Shown in pieces: positions 1-9,623 of a stretch of 64,000 bases of DNA (its first letter is position 1; each line of letters begins with the position of its first letter). A model generated the notes under the pieces. The model had not been told where the DNA came from, did no database searches, and was given only the letters and a program-made list of their open reading frames with translations. The DNA is from Pseudarthrobacter sp. NamE5 (GTDB taxonomy: Bacteria; Actinomycetota; Actinomycetes; Actinomycetales; Micrococcaceae). The stretch covers positions 1 to 64,000 of the forward strand of contig NZ_VAHO01000016.1 in the NCBI RefSeq assembly GCF_005796225.1. Direction: 5' to 3'. Both the position numbers and the translations under genes were made by a program.

Positions 1-253
1 GCAGGAAAACACACATCAACTGATTGAGCGTCCGGGGAGAGGCTGCAGGACATGGGAGAGCGTCGGGTGTGAAGATGACCACGATGCCGTGGTCCGGGCT
101 ATCCATCGTCCTGTTGGTCGGGGTGACTCCACTAGAATTGATGAAGATGTACGGACTTCGAAGCGCTTGATTTCGGGTTGCGTAGGAAAACGAAACACGG
201 ATACGAGCGGCTGCAGTTGCGCCAGTGGTCGGCTCACAACAGGAGGAATCCAC
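1..253. other. Upstream region of the first gene, no gene seen
   Basis: I see no convincing coding frame, RNA gene or terminator in these 253 bases. Open frames crossing it are out-of-frame extensions of the downstream gene. The last 14 bases hold a strong ribosome binding site (AGGAGG at 241-246). A promoter for the first gene probably lies here, but no clean -35/-10 pair stands out. Confidence 0.5.
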
Positions 254-2194
254 ATGGCTGAGCACAACGGGGGCAACCGGGGCGGCAACGAACGCGGCGC
301 GTACCGCGGAAACAACAACTCCGGCGGCGATCCCCGCGGATTCCGATCCCGCGGCAACCGGGACAACAATGACACATCCAGGGGTTCGTCGGCAGGCGGG
401 GAACGTAAACCTTTCGGGGACCGTGACCGCAAACCCTATGGTGACCGGGAAAACAGGTCTTTTGGTGATCGTCCGCGCCGCGACGGCGAGGGAGGCCGGC
501 GCGGGTTCGGCGGCGGAGAACGCAGGTCCTTTGGTGACCGCGACCGTAAGCCGTTCGGTGACCGCGAAAACAAGCCCTACGGCGACCGTCCCCGCCGTGA
601 CGGTGAGGGCGACCGGCGTGCGTTCGGTGATCGTCCGCGCCGTGACGGCGAGGGTGACCGGCGCGGATTTGGCGGGGGAGAGCGCCGGTCCTTTGGGGAT
701 CGTGACCGTAAGCCGTTCGGGGATCGTGACCGTAAGCCGTTTGGTGACCGTGAAAACAAGCCCTACGGTGACCGTCCGCGCCGTGACGGCGAGGGTGACC
801 GGCGCGGATTCGGCGGGGGAGAGCGCCGGTCCTTTGGGGATCGTGACCGTAAGCCGCTCGGGGATCGTGACCGTAAGCCGTTCGGTGACCGTGAAAACAA
901 GCCCTACGGTGACCGTCCGCGCCGTGACGGCGAGGGTGACCGCCGGGGCTTCGGCGGGGGCGAAAACCGCAAGCCCTTTGGTGACCGGAGCGAGCGGAGT
1001 GAACGGGCCGGCCGCGGTGACCGTCAGGACCGTGCACCCCGGAGTTTTGACCGTGGCCCGGGGCGCGGTGACGCAGCCCGCAGCGATTCAGGGCCCCGCA
1101 CTTTCGGGCGGGACCGCCAGGAAGACCGTCCCGCCCGCGTGCCGAATGTACGCGACCTCCGAAGCGCGAACCGCCCGGATCGGGAGCGGTCGCCGGAGAT
1201 CGACGAGGACGTTACGGGCAAGGAACTGGACCGCGCAACGCAGCACCAGATCAAGACCCTCGAATCGAAGAGCGCAGAGTGGGTTGCCCGCCATCTGGTT
1301 ATGGCAGGCCGGCTGATCGATGAGGAACCGGAGCTGGCCTTCCAGCATGCCCTGGCTGCGAGCCGGCGCGGCGGGAGGCTTGCCGCAGTCCGCGAAGCTG
1401 TAGGCCTCACGGCCTACGCGGCCGGCCACTATGGCGAGGCACTGCGCGAATTCCGGACCTATCGCCGCATCAGCGGTTCCAACGTCCACCTTCCGGTCAT
1501 GGCTGACTGCGAGCGTGGACTTGGCCGGCCAGACCGTGCTCTTGACGTTGCACGCTCTGAGGAAGCCCAGGACCTGGACGCCCCCGGCAAGGCCGAGCTC
1601 GCCATCGTCGCGGCAGGCGCCAGGAGTGACCTCGGGCAGCTGGATGCCGCTGTAGCCGAACTGGAAATCCCGCAGCTGGACATCAACCGGGCGTTCTCCT
1701 ACAGCCCCCGCCTCTTCCGTGCCTACGCTGATGCCCTCGCGGCCGTGGGCCGCGAAGCCGAAGCCGAGAAATGGCGGAAGCAGGCAGTGGTGGCCGAAAA
1801 CGCACTGGGCCAGGGCGTCGACGAAGAGCCCGACATCATCGACCTCGGCTGGGACGAAGAGGAAGAGGCCAGGGAGGAAGCCGAGCGCCGCCGCCTGCTT
1901 GACAGGGCGTCGACGGCATCCGGAACCCCGCACGCCGCCCCGGTTGCAGCCGCAGGCACCAACGCGGGCGAAAAAGCTGCAACTGATGGGACCGCGGAAG
2001 CCCAGGACGCAAGCATTGACGACCAGGAGGGGGATTACTTCGTCTCCGACGACGCAGAGTCGGACGAAGACTCGGTGGAGCCGGATGAGCTGGAGTCCGA
2101 CGCGAGCAGCACCGACGATGGCGGAACCGGCCAGGAGCCGGAAGAGGGTGTGGAATACGCCAACGGAGACCAGCAGGACCGGCGGGAAGACTGA
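254..2194 (+). CDS. Arg/Gly/Asp-rich repeat protein with TPR-like helical domain
   Basis: Predicted protein of 646 residues in three parts. Residues 1 to about 300 are low-complexity and built from repeats of GDRDRKPFGDR, ENKPYGDRPRRDGEGDRR and GFGGGERRSF. Residues about 314-520 form an alpha-helical region resembling TPR repeats (AWVARHLVMAGRL, YAAGHYGEALREFRTYRRI). The tail is strongly acidic. The start is ATG 254 because AGGAGG precedes it at the right distance; longer in-frame starts lack one. Its position before a HAD phosphatase matches Rv1691 of M. tuberculosis, a conserved protein of unknown function. RGG-like basic repeats often bind RNA, but that role is inference here. The repeat is also nearly perfect at the DNA level. 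Confidence 0.8.
   Translation: MAEHNGGNRGGNERGAYRGNNNSGGDPRGFRSRGNRDNNDTSRGSSAGGERKPFGDRDRKPYGDRENRSFGDRPRRDGEGGRRGFGGGERRSFGDRDRKPFGDRENKPYGDRPRRDGEGDRRAFGDRPRRDGEGDRRGFGGGERRSFGDRDRKPFGDRDRKPFGDRENKPYGDRPRRDGEGDRRGFGGGERRSFGDRDRKPLGDRDRKPFGDRENKPYGDRPRRDGEGDRRGFGGGENRKPFGDRSERSERAGRGDRQDRAPRSFDRGPGRGDAARSDSGPRTFGRDRQEDRPARVPNVRDLRSANRPDRERSPEIDEDVTGKELDRATQHQIKTLESKSAEWVARHLVMAGRLIDEEPELAFQHALAASRRGGRLAAVREAVGLTAYAAGHYGEALREFRTYRRISGSNVHLPVMADCERGLGRPDRALDVARSEEAQDLDAPGKAELAIVAAGARSDLGQLDAAVAELEIPQLDINRAFSYSPRLFRAYADALAAVGREAEAEKWRKQAVVAENALGQGVDEEPDIIDLGWDEEEEAREEAERRRLLDRASTASGTPHAAPVAAAGTNAGEKAATDGTAEAQDASIDDQEGDYFVSDDAESDEDSVEPDELESDASSTDDGGTGQEPEEGVEYANGDQQDRRED
650..931 (+). repeat. 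Two tandem 141-bp coding repeats (47 codons each)
   Basis: Bases 650-790 and 791-931 are head-to-tail copies of one 141-bp unit. Comparing them by eye gives three differences, all single C/T changes. A further partial unit starts at 932, and related shorter pieces lie at about 400-649. The unit is a multiple of three, so gain or loss of copies keeps the reading frame. This points to recent duplication and likely length variation between strains. Confidence 0.9.
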
Positions 2195-2197
2195 CGC

Positions 2198-3187
2198 ATG
2201 GCTGACGTTCCCCTGATTTCGCTGTTCGATGCCCTCTTGGCGGACCTGGACGGTGTGGTTTACGCCGGGCCGCACGCCATTCCCAGTGCGGTTGACTCCC
2301 TGAAACAGCTCGAAGGCCTTGGCATCGGGCTGGGTTACGTGACCAACAACGCGTCCCGGTCCCCGGCCCAGGTGGCTGCCCATCTAAGGGAACTCGGCGC
2401 GCCGGCCGAGAACAACCAGGTGGTCAGCTCCTCGCAGGCAGCCGCCGAGCTCCTTGCCGGTGAATTGGCCCCGGGCTCCAGGGTCCTCATCACAGGCAGT
2501 CCGGCACTGGCCGCGGAGATCGAACTCGTGGGCCTGGTGCCTGTCTACAGCCAAGGCGAGGACCCGGTAGCGGTGGTCCAGGGATTCAACCCGGAGATTG
2601 GGTGGAAGGACCTGGCCGAAGCCACGTACGTGCTGAATGCAGGGGCTCTCTGGGTTGCCACTAACACCGACATGTCCATACCGCAGGCACGCGGTATCGC
2701 CCCGGGAAACGGCACACTGGTGGCTGCCGTCGCTGCTGCGACAGGACAGACCCCGCGGGTGGCAGGAAAACCGGAAGCACCGCTTTTCCACTCCGCAGCC
2801 AAGCGCCTGGGCGCAGAGCGGCCGCTGGTGGTCGGAGACCGGCTGGACACCGACATCCTGGGCGGGAACAACGCAGGCTTCGCCACAGTGGCAGTCCTGA
2901 CCGGCGTCGACACCCGCCAGACCATTCTGGCTGCCCGCGCCGCCGAGCGCCCGGACTACATCATCAGTTCACTGGCGGAGCTGCACACCGCATACCCGAA
3001 GGTCACTTACGACGACGGCACCTACACGTGCGGCGACGCCACGGCACGCGTAGCCAACGGCGCAGTGGGCATCATTGGCAGCCAGGACAACCTCAACTCC
3101 TGGCGGGCAGCATGTGCGGCGTGGTGGGCGGCCACCCCCGGCGCCGCCGCGTCCCAAGCTCCCAAACTCGTTTGGCTTGATCACTAG
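2198..3187 (+). CDS. HAD-IIA family phosphatase (NagD-like)
   Basis: A 329-residue HAD-superfamily hydrolase of the NagD/phosphoglycolate phosphatase class, acting in the cytoplasm on small phosphorylated substrates; the substrate cannot be told from sequence. Motif I is DLDGVVY with nucleophile Asp16 and acid Asp18. Motif II is the TNN at 49-51. AGKPEAPLF and GDRLDTDILGG give motifs III and IV. The region between motif II and AGKP is a type IIA cap. It starts three bases after the preceding stop. Order and neighbours match Rv1692. The last 50 or so residues beyond the HAD fold are not recognisable. Confidence 0.88.
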   Translation: MADVPLISLFDALLADLDGVVYAGPHAIPSAVDSLKQLEGLGIGLGYVTNNASRSPAQVAAHLRELGAPAENNQVVSSSQAAAELLAGELAPGSRVLITGSPALAAEIELVGLVPVYSQGEDPVAVVQGFNPEIGWKDLAEATYVLNAGALWVATNTDMSIPQARGIAPGNGTLVAAVAAATGQTPRVAGKPEAPLFHSAAKRLGAERPLVVGDRLDTDILGGNNAGFATVAVLTGVDTRQTILAARAAERPDYIISSLAELHTAYPKVTYDDGTYTCGDATARVANGAVGIIGSQDNLNSWRAACAAWWAATPGAAASQAPKLVWLDH

Positions 3188-3196
3188 ACTGGTGGA

Positions 3197-3463
3197 ATGA
3201 CTGAGCTGACCGAACCTGGCAATGCAGCAGCCCAGCCCTCCCCGGAATGGCCTGACACCGGCGATGTAAATGTCAGCGACCCGGTCGTGGCACAGGCACT
3301 GGCCCGGCTTGGGTCCCTGCCGCGGGTCCCCGTGGCGGAGCACGAAAGTGCCTATAACGACGTTCACGACGAGCTGCTGGCAGCCCTCAACAGCGATCCG
3401 GCAGACAGCCATCCTACGGACACCGACGCGGCCGCCGGCAACCCAGCGAACGGCGGCGCCTGA
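3197..3463 (+). CDS. Small conserved protein of unknown function
   Basis: An 88-residue acidic, mostly disordered protein. It has one helical stretch (VSDPVVAQALARLGSL...VHDELLAAL, about residues 27-65) and no known catalytic motif. It sits between the HAD phosphatase and tlyA and overlaps the tlyA start (TGATG), so the two are translationally coupled. M. tuberculosis has a small gene, Rv1693, in the same place. TAGACT at 3185-3190 lies 6 bases before the ATG, so the gene may have a leaderless transcript; GGTGGA in between could also act as a ribosome binding site. Function unknown. Confidence 0.75.
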   Translation: MTELTEPGNAAAQPSPEWPDTGDVNVSDPVVAQALARLGSLPRVPVAEHESAYNDVHDELLAALNSDPADSHPTDTDAAAGNPANGGA

Positions 3464-4278
3464 TGCCCGTGCGCCTCGACCAGGCCCTGGTAGCGCGCGG
3501 CCTCGCCCGGTCGCGCACGCATGCAGCCGCCCTTATTGCGGAGGGAAAGGTCACATCCGCCGGGCAGGTCCTGGCCAAGGCATCATTCCAGGTGGACGAG
3601 GACAGGGATCTCGCCGTCCGGCATGACGAACAGGACACCTACGTCAGCCGGGCGGGACACAAACTGGCCGGAGCGCTGGACGCATTCCCCGGGATCTCCG
3701 CCCAAGGGAAAAGGTGCCTGGACGCCGGCGCCTCCACCGGCGGCTTCACCGACGTCCTCCTGAGGCGCGGTGCCGCGCAGGTGGTGGCGGTCGACGTCGG
3801 GCACGGCCAACTGGTGCCCAAGCTGCGGGAAGATCCGCGCGTAGAGGTCCACGAAGGACTTAACGTGCGCTACATGGCTCCCGAAGAGATAGGAGGAGCC
3901 GCAGCCCTCACTGTGGCTGACCTGTCCTTCATCTCCCTCACCCTGGTGGTCCAGCCGCTGGCACAGTGCACCGAACCCGGCGGGGACCTGGTACTGATGG
4001 TCAAGCCCCAGTTCGAGATCGGCAAGGACCGGCTGGGTCGCACCGGAGTGGTGACGTCGGAGCGGGAGCGCCGGCTGGCGGTGGAGAAAGTAGCCAAGGC
4101 AGCGCTCGACGCCGGGCTGGACCTGTGTGGATTGGCGGTCAGTCCGCTGCCGGGCCAGGACGGAAACGTTGAATACTTCCTGTGGATAAAACGCAGGATC
4201 AGCCAAGACTTGCCTAAGATCGAAGAGCGGGAGGCAGCGGCCGCTGCCTTGCTCGGACGTATCTGGCCGAACCACTAG
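3463..4278 (+). CDS. tlyA: TlyA family rRNA (cytidine-2'-O)-methyltransferase
   Basis: TlyA 2'-O-methylates cytidines in 16S and 23S rRNA at the subunit interface using S-adenosylmethionine; loss gives capreomycin resistance in mycobacteria. The 271 residues are typical. An S4 RNA-binding domain covers about 3-65 (RLDQALVARGLARSRTHAAALI). An FtsJ-like methyltransferase fold follows, with the SAM-binding loop LDAGASTGGFTD near 86 and VDVGHGQL after it. The ATG at 3463 overlaps the upstream stop, so translation is coupled. Next downstream is nadK after 13 bases, as in Rv1694-Rv1695. Confidence 0.93.
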   Translation: MPVRLDQALVARGLARSRTHAAALIAEGKVTSAGQVLAKASFQVDEDRDLAVRHDEQDTYVSRAGHKLAGALDAFPGISAQGKRCLDAGASTGGFTDVLLRRGAAQVVAVDVGHGQLVPKLREDPRVEVHEGLNVRYMAPEEIGGAAALTVADLSFISLTLVVQPLAQCTEPGGDLVLMVKPQFEIGKDRLGRTGVVTSERERRLAVEKVAKAALDAGLDLCGLAVSPLPGQDGNVEYFLWIKRRISQDLPKIEEREAAAAALLGRIWPNH

Positions 4279-4291
4279 AGAGCGGAACCTG

Positions 4292-5317
4292 ATGAGCAGG
4301 CGTGTACTGGTCCTCGCGCATACCGGCCGTGAGGATTCACTGAAGGCCGCCTGGGAGGCGTGCGCCCTCCTGCATGCCTCGGGCATTGTTCCCGTGATGC
4401 AGGAATCGGAACTCGGGGACATGGAGCGGTTTTTCGGCCACCTGGCCCAGCCCGTCGAGGTCCTCCACGACCATGTCCAGCTTCCCGACGTTGAACTGGT
4501 CATGGTCCTTGGCGGTGACGGCACCATTCTCCGCGCGGCTGAACTGGTACGGGAAGTGGACGTGCCGCTGCTGGGTGTCAACCTGGGACACGTGGGCTTC
4601 CTGGCCGAGAGCGAGCGGGCGGACCTGGCGCAGACCGTTGAATGGATCGCCAGCCGCGAGTACACGGTGGAAGAGCGGATGACCATCGACGTCCAGGTGT
4701 GGGTGCGCGGCCAAAAGATCTGGCACACGTGGGCGCTGAACGAGGCCGCCATTGAGAAGGCCAACCGCGAGCGCATGCTCGAGGTGGTCACCGAAGTGGA
4801 CGAACGTCCCCTCACGTCCTTTGGCTGCGACGGCATTGTGCTCGCCACTCCCACCGGGTCCACGGCCTATGGATTTTCCGCCGGCGGTCCGGTGGTCTGG
4901 CCCGAGGTGGAAGCACTGGTCATTGTTCCCATCAGCGCCCACGCCCTCTTCGCCAAACCCTTGGTGGTTTCGCCGCGGTCCCGGCTGGCTGTCGAGGTCC
5001 TGGGCCGGACCGCCGCGCAGGGCGTGCTGTGGTGTGACGGCAGGCGTTCGGTGGATCTGCCGCCCGGCGCCCGGGTGGAAGTGACGAAATCCGTTACTCC
5101 GGTAAGGCTCGCCCGTACCCATCAGACCCCGTTCTCCGCGCGGCTGGTACGGAAGTTCGAGCTGCCCATCCACGGCTGGCGGGGCCCGGTTCCCAAGGCG
5201 GAGTCCGTGCACACCGGCCCGATCCCTGTTGTCAGGACGCCGCGGCCCATGCCACCGCTCCAGGTGCCGCACGCTGGCCTGCCCGATGTAGATTCCGATC
5301 CCTCAACCGCAAAGTGA
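4292..5317 (+). CDS. nadK: NAD kinase
   Basis: Phosphorylates NAD+ to NADP+, the only route to NADP in most bacteria. The 341 residues contain the family signature GGDGT at 74-78, the NE pair at Asn150-Glu151 and the TPTGSTAY loop at 187-194. A proline-rich tail of about 40 residues after the fold looks disordered. It starts 13 bases after tlyA and ends 4 bases before recN, so the three very likely share a transcript. Same order as M. tuberculosis ppnK (Rv1695). Confidence 0.95.
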   Translation: MSRRVLVLAHTGREDSLKAAWEACALLHASGIVPVMQESELGDMERFFGHLAQPVEVLHDHVQLPDVELVMVLGGDGTILRAAELVREVDVPLLGVNLGHVGFLAESERADLAQTVEWIASREYTVEERMTIDVQVWVRGQKIWHTWALNEAAIEKANRERMLEVVTEVDERPLTSFGCDGIVLATPTGSTAYGFSAGGPVVWPEVEALVIVPISAHALFAKPLVVSPRSRLAVEVLGRTAAQGVLWCDGRRSVDLPPGARVEVTKSVTPVRLARTHQTPFSARLVRKFELPIHGWRGPVPKAESVHTGPIPVVRTPRPMPPLQVPHAGLPDVDSDPSTAK

Positions 5318-5321
5318 AGTC

Positions 5322-7061
5322 ATGCTTGAAGAACTGAGAATCCGCGATCTGGGCGTCATCACCGACGCAACGCTGCCGCTGGGACCGGGCCTGAGCGTGG
5401 TGACCGGCGAGACCGGCGCGGGCAAGACCATGGTGGTGACCGCCGTCGGACTCCTGCTGGGCGCCCGCTCGGACGCGGGCGCTGTTCGCAGCGGCGCAAA
5501 AAGCGCCACAGCCGAGGCAGTGCTCAAGCTCGACGCCGGCCATCCCGCCGTTGCGCGGGCAGTGGACGCAGGGGCCGAGGCGGAAGAGTTCGACGGCGGC
5601 GCGGAACTGATTCTTGCCCGCCGCCTGGGCGCGGACGGGCGCAGCCGTGCTTTCCTGGGCGGCAGGGCCGCCCCCGTGGGTGTCCTTGCCGAAATCGGCG
5701 AGACGCTGGTGGTGGTGCACGGCCAGTCGGACCAGATCCGGCTCAAGGGGGCAGCCGCACAGCGCGGTGCCCTGGACAAGTTTGCCGGCGAAACGTTGGC
5801 TAACCCGCTGGCGGCCTACCAGGACCTGTACAGCCACTGGAAGTCCAGCCAGGCCGAGCTCAACACCCTCCGCAGCGCCGCCCGGGACCGGCTCCGGGAG
5901 GCGGAATCACTGGAGCAGGCCCTGGCGGAGATCGATGAGGTGGATCCACAGCCGGGGGAGGACGAGCTGCTCAAGGCCGAGGCTGTAAAGCTTGCCAACG
6001 TCGAAGAGCTGCGGATTGCCGCCAGCGCTGCCCACCAGGCCCTCATCGCCGAGGACTTCGGGGAAGCGGGCGACGCCACCACGCTGGTGGACGCCGCCAA
6101 GCGGACGCTGGAACACGTGGCAGAGCACGACGCCGAACTCGGTTCCGCTGCCGCCCGGCTGGCCGAGGTTGGCTTCCTGCTGAACGACATCGCCACCGAG
6201 CTGGCGAGCTACCAGGCCGGACTAGATTCCGAAGGCCCCGAGCGGCTTGCGGAAATTGAGGACCGGCGGGCCAGCCTGGCCAAGCTGGTCCGCAAGTACG
6301 CCCCGACCATCGACGAAGTCCTGGTCTGGGCGGAAAACGCCCGTGTGCGCTTCGACGAGCTGCAGGACGACTCAACCCGGATCGAAACACTGGACGCCGA
6401 GGTAGTCAAGGCAGAGGTCGAGCTGCAGAAGCAGGCCGCGGCCATCAGCAAAATCCGGGCCAAAGCCGCGAAGGACCTCTCGGCAAGGGTCAGCGCCGAA
6501 CTCAAGGCGCTGGCCATGGCGGACGCCACCCTCGTGATCAACATCGACTCCGCCGGCCAACTGGCACCCCACGGCGCCGATGACATCAGCTTCCTGCTCC
6601 AACCGCACTCCGGAGCGCCCGCCCGGCCGCTCGGCAAGGGCGCGTCCGGTGGCGAACTTTCCCGCGTCATGCTGGCCATCGAAGTGGTGCTTGCTGCAGT
6701 GGACCCCGTCCCCACATTTGTTTTCGATGAGGTGGACGCCGGAGTGGGCGGCCGCGCCGCCGTCGAAATCGGCCGCCGGCTCGCCATGCTGGCACGCCAC
6801 GTCCAGGTGCTGGTGGTCACGCACCTGCCGCAGGTGGCGGCCTTTGCAGACCAGCACATCACTGTCACCAAGACATCGGTCCGGGGGGCCGACGGCGGCA
6901 CCGCCACCGGGTTCACTTCCAGTGATGTGCGCCTCCTGGACGGGCCGGAACGGGTCCGCGAACTGGCCCGCATGCTGGCCGGCCAGGAGGACTCGGAGTC
7001 CGCGCAGGCCCACGCCCGGGAACTGTTGGACGACGCTAAACTCCTGCCGCAGGGCGCCTGA
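5322..7061 (+). CDS. recN: DNA repair ATPase RecN
   Basis: SMC-like protein that acts early in recombinational repair of double-strand breaks. The 579 residues show an N-terminal ATPase half with Walker A GETGAGKT at 29-36, a central coiled coil (about 170-380, rich in Glu, Ala and Leu), and a C-terminal half with the ABC signature SGGELSR near 442 and Walker B VFDEVDAGVGG near 467. The GTGAAG before ATG 5322 can serve as a ribosome binding site. M. tuberculosis has two more genes (Rv1697, Rv1698) between recN and pyrG; here a gap of about 110 bases takes their place. Confidence 0.95.
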   Translation: MLEELRIRDLGVITDATLPLGPGLSVVTGETGAGKTMVVTAVGLLLGARSDAGAVRSGAKSATAEAVLKLDAGHPAVARAVDAGAEAEEFDGGAELILARRLGADGRSRAFLGGRAAPVGVLAEIGETLVVVHGQSDQIRLKGAAAQRGALDKFAGETLANPLAAYQDLYSHWKSSQAELNTLRSAARDRLREAESLEQALAEIDEVDPQPGEDELLKAEAVKLANVEELRIAASAAHQALIAEDFGEAGDATTLVDAAKRTLEHVAEHDAELGSAAARLAEVGFLLNDIATELASYQAGLDSEGPERLAEIEDRRASLAKLVRKYAPTIDEVLVWAENARVRFDELQDDSTRIETLDAEVVKAEVELQKQAAAISKIRAKAAKDLSARVSAELKALAMADATLVINIDSAGQLAPHGADDISFLLQPHSGAPARPLGKGASGGELSRVMLAIEVVLAAVDPVPTFVFDEVDAGVGGRAAVEIGRRLAMLARHVQVLVVTHLPQVAAFADQHITVTKTSVRGADGGTATGFTSSDVRLLDGPERVRELARMLAGQEDSESAQAHARELLDDAKLLPQGA

Positions 7062-7173
7062 GGGACCGGCTGCCACGGGTCCGGGCGGGGGAGACCGCTT
7101 GCCCGGCGGGCCGGCCTAGCTGCACACTGGAACGTTTGGGGGAGAAGTTCCCGATCCGTGAAAGGTCCATTTG

Positions 7174-8934
7174 ATGATAAGCTCGAATTCCGTGGTGCAG
7201 CGATCAAATTCCCGTGTAAATTCCCGGTTCCCGGGTTCATCCAAGACGACCAAACACATCTTCGTGACCGGTGGTGTGGCGTCCTCGCTCGGTAAGGGAC
7301 TGACGGCATCAAGCCTCGGTCATCTGCTGCGTGCGCGTGGCCTGTCTGTAACTATGCAGAAGCTCGATCCCTACCTGAACGTGGATCCGGGCACCATGAA
7401 CCCCTTCCAGCACGGTGAGGTCTTCGTCACCGACGACGGCGCCGAAACGGACCTGGACATCGGGCACTACGAGCGCTTCCTCGACGAGAACCTCGAAGGC
7501 TCGGCCAACGTGACCACGGGTCAGGTGTACTCCACCGTCATCGCCAAGGAACGCCGCGGCGAATACCTTGGCGACACCGTCCAGGTGATCCCGCACATTA
7601 CGGATGAGATCAAGCGCCGCATGCGCCTGCCCGCCGAAGGCAAGAACGCCCCGGACGTCATCATCACGGAAATCGGCGGCACCGTGGGTGACATCGAGTC
7701 CCAGCCGTTCCTGGAGTCGGCCCGCCAGGTCCGCCAGGACATCGGCCGGACCAACGTCTTCTTCCTCCACGTTTCGCTGGTCCCGTACATCGGACCGTCC
7801 CAGGAGCTGAAGACCAAGCCCACCCAGCATTCCGTCGCTGCGCTGCGCTCCATTGGTATCCAGCCCGAGGCGATCGTGATCCGCTCCGACCGTGAGGTGC
7901 CTGACGCCATGCGGGAGAAGATCGGGCGCATGTGCGACGTCGACATCGACGCCGTGGTCAACGCCGCTGACGCTCCCAGCATCTATGACATTCCCAAGAC
8001 CCTCCACACCCAGGGCCTGGACTCCTACATCGTGCGCGCACTGGACCTTCCCTTCAAGGATGTGGACTGGACCAGCTGGGACAGGTTGCTCGAGGCAGTC
8101 CACAACCCCAAGCACCATGTGGAAATCGCTTTGGTGGGCAAGTACATCGACCTGCCGGACGCCTACCTGTCCGTGACCGAGGCCCTGCGCGCCGGCGGCT
8201 TCGCCAACGACACCAAGGTCAAGATCCGCTGGGTCCCGTCGGACGAATGCGAAACCCGCGACGGTGCCGTCCAGGCGCTCGACGGCGTCAATGCGATCTG
8301 CGTGCCGGGGGGCTTTGGCATTCGCGGGCTTGAGGGCAAGCTGGGCGCGCTGAAATTCGCCCGCGAGACCAAGCTGCCCGTCCTGGGCCTGTGCCTTGGC
8401 CTGCAGTGCATGGTCATCGAGTATGCACGCAACGTGGTGGGCCTGGAAGGCGCCTCCTCCAGCGAGTTCGAGCCCGATTCCAAGTACCCGGTCATTGCCA
8501 CCATGGAAGAGCAGTTGGAATTCGTCGAGGGCCGCGGCGACCTGGGCGGCACCATGCGCCTGGGCCTCTACGAAGCCAAGCTTGACGCCGGTTCCGTCAT
8601 CGCTGGAACCTACGGCAAGACCACCGTGAGCGAACGGCACCGCCACCGCTACGAGGTCAACAACAAGTACCGCGAGCAGATTGCCGCCGAAGGCCTCGTC
8701 TTCTCCGGTACGTCCCCGGACGGCAAGCTCGTGGAGTTCGTCGAGCTGCCTGCCGACGTCCACCCGTACTACGTGGCCACCCAGGCACACCCCGAACTGA
8801 GCTCGCGGCCCACCCGTCCGCACCCGCTGTTTTCCGGCCTGGTCAAGGCAGCCCTCAACCACCAGACGGGCTCCGACACGGCTGCCCCCGCTGCTGCGCA
8901 GGCGGAGGAGTCGGGTACGGTAGCGGCTAAGTAG
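7174..8934 (+). CDS. pyrG: CTP synthase
   Basis: Makes CTP from UTP, ATP and glutamine. The 586 residues include the synthase domain, opening with [17 protein letters not shown] after a short strain-specific leader of about 24 residues, and a class I glutamine amidotransferase domain with the nucleophile in GLCLGLQC (Cys407). The ATG at 7174 is preferred over TTG at 7171 because AAAGG at 7161-7165 sits 8 bases upstream. Later in-frame GTG codons (7192, 7195) are also possible. The Ala-rich C-terminal tail is variable in relatives. No clear attenuator was seen in the 112-base leader. Confidence 0.95.
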   Translation: MISSNSVVQRSNSRVNSRFPGSSKTTKHIFVTGGVASSLGKGLTASSLGHLLRARGLSVTMQKLDPYLNVDPGTMNPFQHGEVFVTDDGAETDLDIGHYERFLDENLEGSANVTTGQVYSTVIAKERRGEYLGDTVQVIPHITDEIKRRMRLPAEGKNAPDVIITEIGGTVGDIESQPFLESARQVRQDIGRTNVFFLHVSLVPYIGPSQELKTKPTQHSVAALRSIGIQPEAIVIRSDREVPDAMREKIGRMCDVDIDAVVNAADAPSIYDIPKTLHTQGLDSYIVRALDLPFKDVDWTSWDRLLEAVHNPKHHVEIALVGKYIDLPDAYLSVTEALRAGGFANDTKVKIRWVPSDECETRDGAVQALDGVNAICVPGGFGIRGLEGKLGALKFARETKLPVLGLCLGLQCMVIEYARNVVGLEGASSSEFEPDSKYPVIATMEEQLEFVEGRGDLGGTMRLGLYEAKLDAGSVIAGTYGKTTVSERHRHRYEVNNKYREQIAAEGLVFSGTSPDGKLVEFVELPADVHPYYVATQAHPELSSRPTRPHPLFSGLVKAALNHQTGSDTAAPAAAQAEESGTVAAK

Positions 8935-8963
8935 TTCCTGCACAACAGAAAAAGGACGGCGCG

Positions 8964-9623
8964 ATGCCCGGTACCCACGAAGCCACCCATGTAGTCCAGG
9001 TTTCGGATGCACCGAGCCCACGCCGTCTTTTGTCTACCGAGAAGGTGTACGAAGGCCGGATCTGGGATGTGGTCAGCGACAGCTTTCAACTGCAGGAGAC
9101 AGGCGAAGCCCTCACCAGGGATTACATCGAGCACCCCGGTGCCGTGGCGGTCCTCCCCATGAACAACGACGGCGAGATCCTCCTGCTCAGGCAGTACCGG
9201 CACCCCGTGGGCATGGACCTTTGGGAAATCCCGGCCGGACTGCTGGACATCGAGGGCGAGGACTTCGTAGTGGGCGCGGCGCGTGAACTCGCCGAAGAGG
9301 CGGACCTGGCAGCCGGCACCTGGAACGTCCTGGCCGACTTCTTCAATTCGCCGGGGTCCTCCAGCGAGGCCATCCGGATTTACCTTGCCCGGGACCTGGT
9401 GGAAGTACCGCACCACGAACGCCACGAGCGGACGGATGAGGAAGCCGAGATCGAGTTCCACTGGATCAGCCTGGATGACGCCGTGGAGTCCGTGCTGGCG
9501 GGCCGCCTCCATAACCCGTCTGCCGTCGTCGGAATCCTTGCCGCCGCTGCCGCGCGCAGCACAGGGTACGCCGGGCTCCGCCCAGCGGACGCACCCTGGC
9601 CGGCGCACCCCAGCCAGCGCTGA
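8964..9623 (+). CDS. Nudix hydrolase, ADP-ribose pyrophosphatase type
   Basis: Likely cleaves ADP-ribose to AMP and ribose 5-phosphate. The 219-residue protein has the ADPRase pattern: [11 protein letters not shown], then [14 protein letters not shown], then the Nudix box ending [10 protein letters not shown] (about 92-116), then [20 protein letters not shown]. The box's last glycine is Asp here, a mild deviation. AAAGGACG precedes ATG 8964. It follows pyrG by 29 bases and overlaps xerD by one base (TGATG), which matches Rv1699-Rv1700-Rv1701. Substrate assignment is by family resemblance. Confidence 0.88.
   Translation: MPGTHEATHVVQVSDAPSPRRLLSTEKVYEGRIWDVVSDSFQLQETGEALTRDYIEHPGAVAVLPMNNDGEILLLRQYRHPVGMDLWEIPAGLLDIEGEDFVVGAARELAEEADLAAGTWNVLADFFNSPGSSSEAIRIYLARDLVEVPHHERHERTDEEAEIEFHWISLDDAVESVLAGRLHNPSAVVGILAAAAARSTGYAGLRPADAPWPAHPSQR

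Noticed and set aside
400..1000. Repeats that could suggest a CRISPR array
   Set aside because: The repeats are in frame, 141 bp long, contiguous without unique spacers, and encode a periodic protein sequence.
7062..7173. Attenuator or G-run reiterative initiation control of pyrG
   Set aside because: A run of five G and a weak GGAAC/GTTCC repeat are present, but there is no clear hairpin with U tract and no promoter starting at GGGC.
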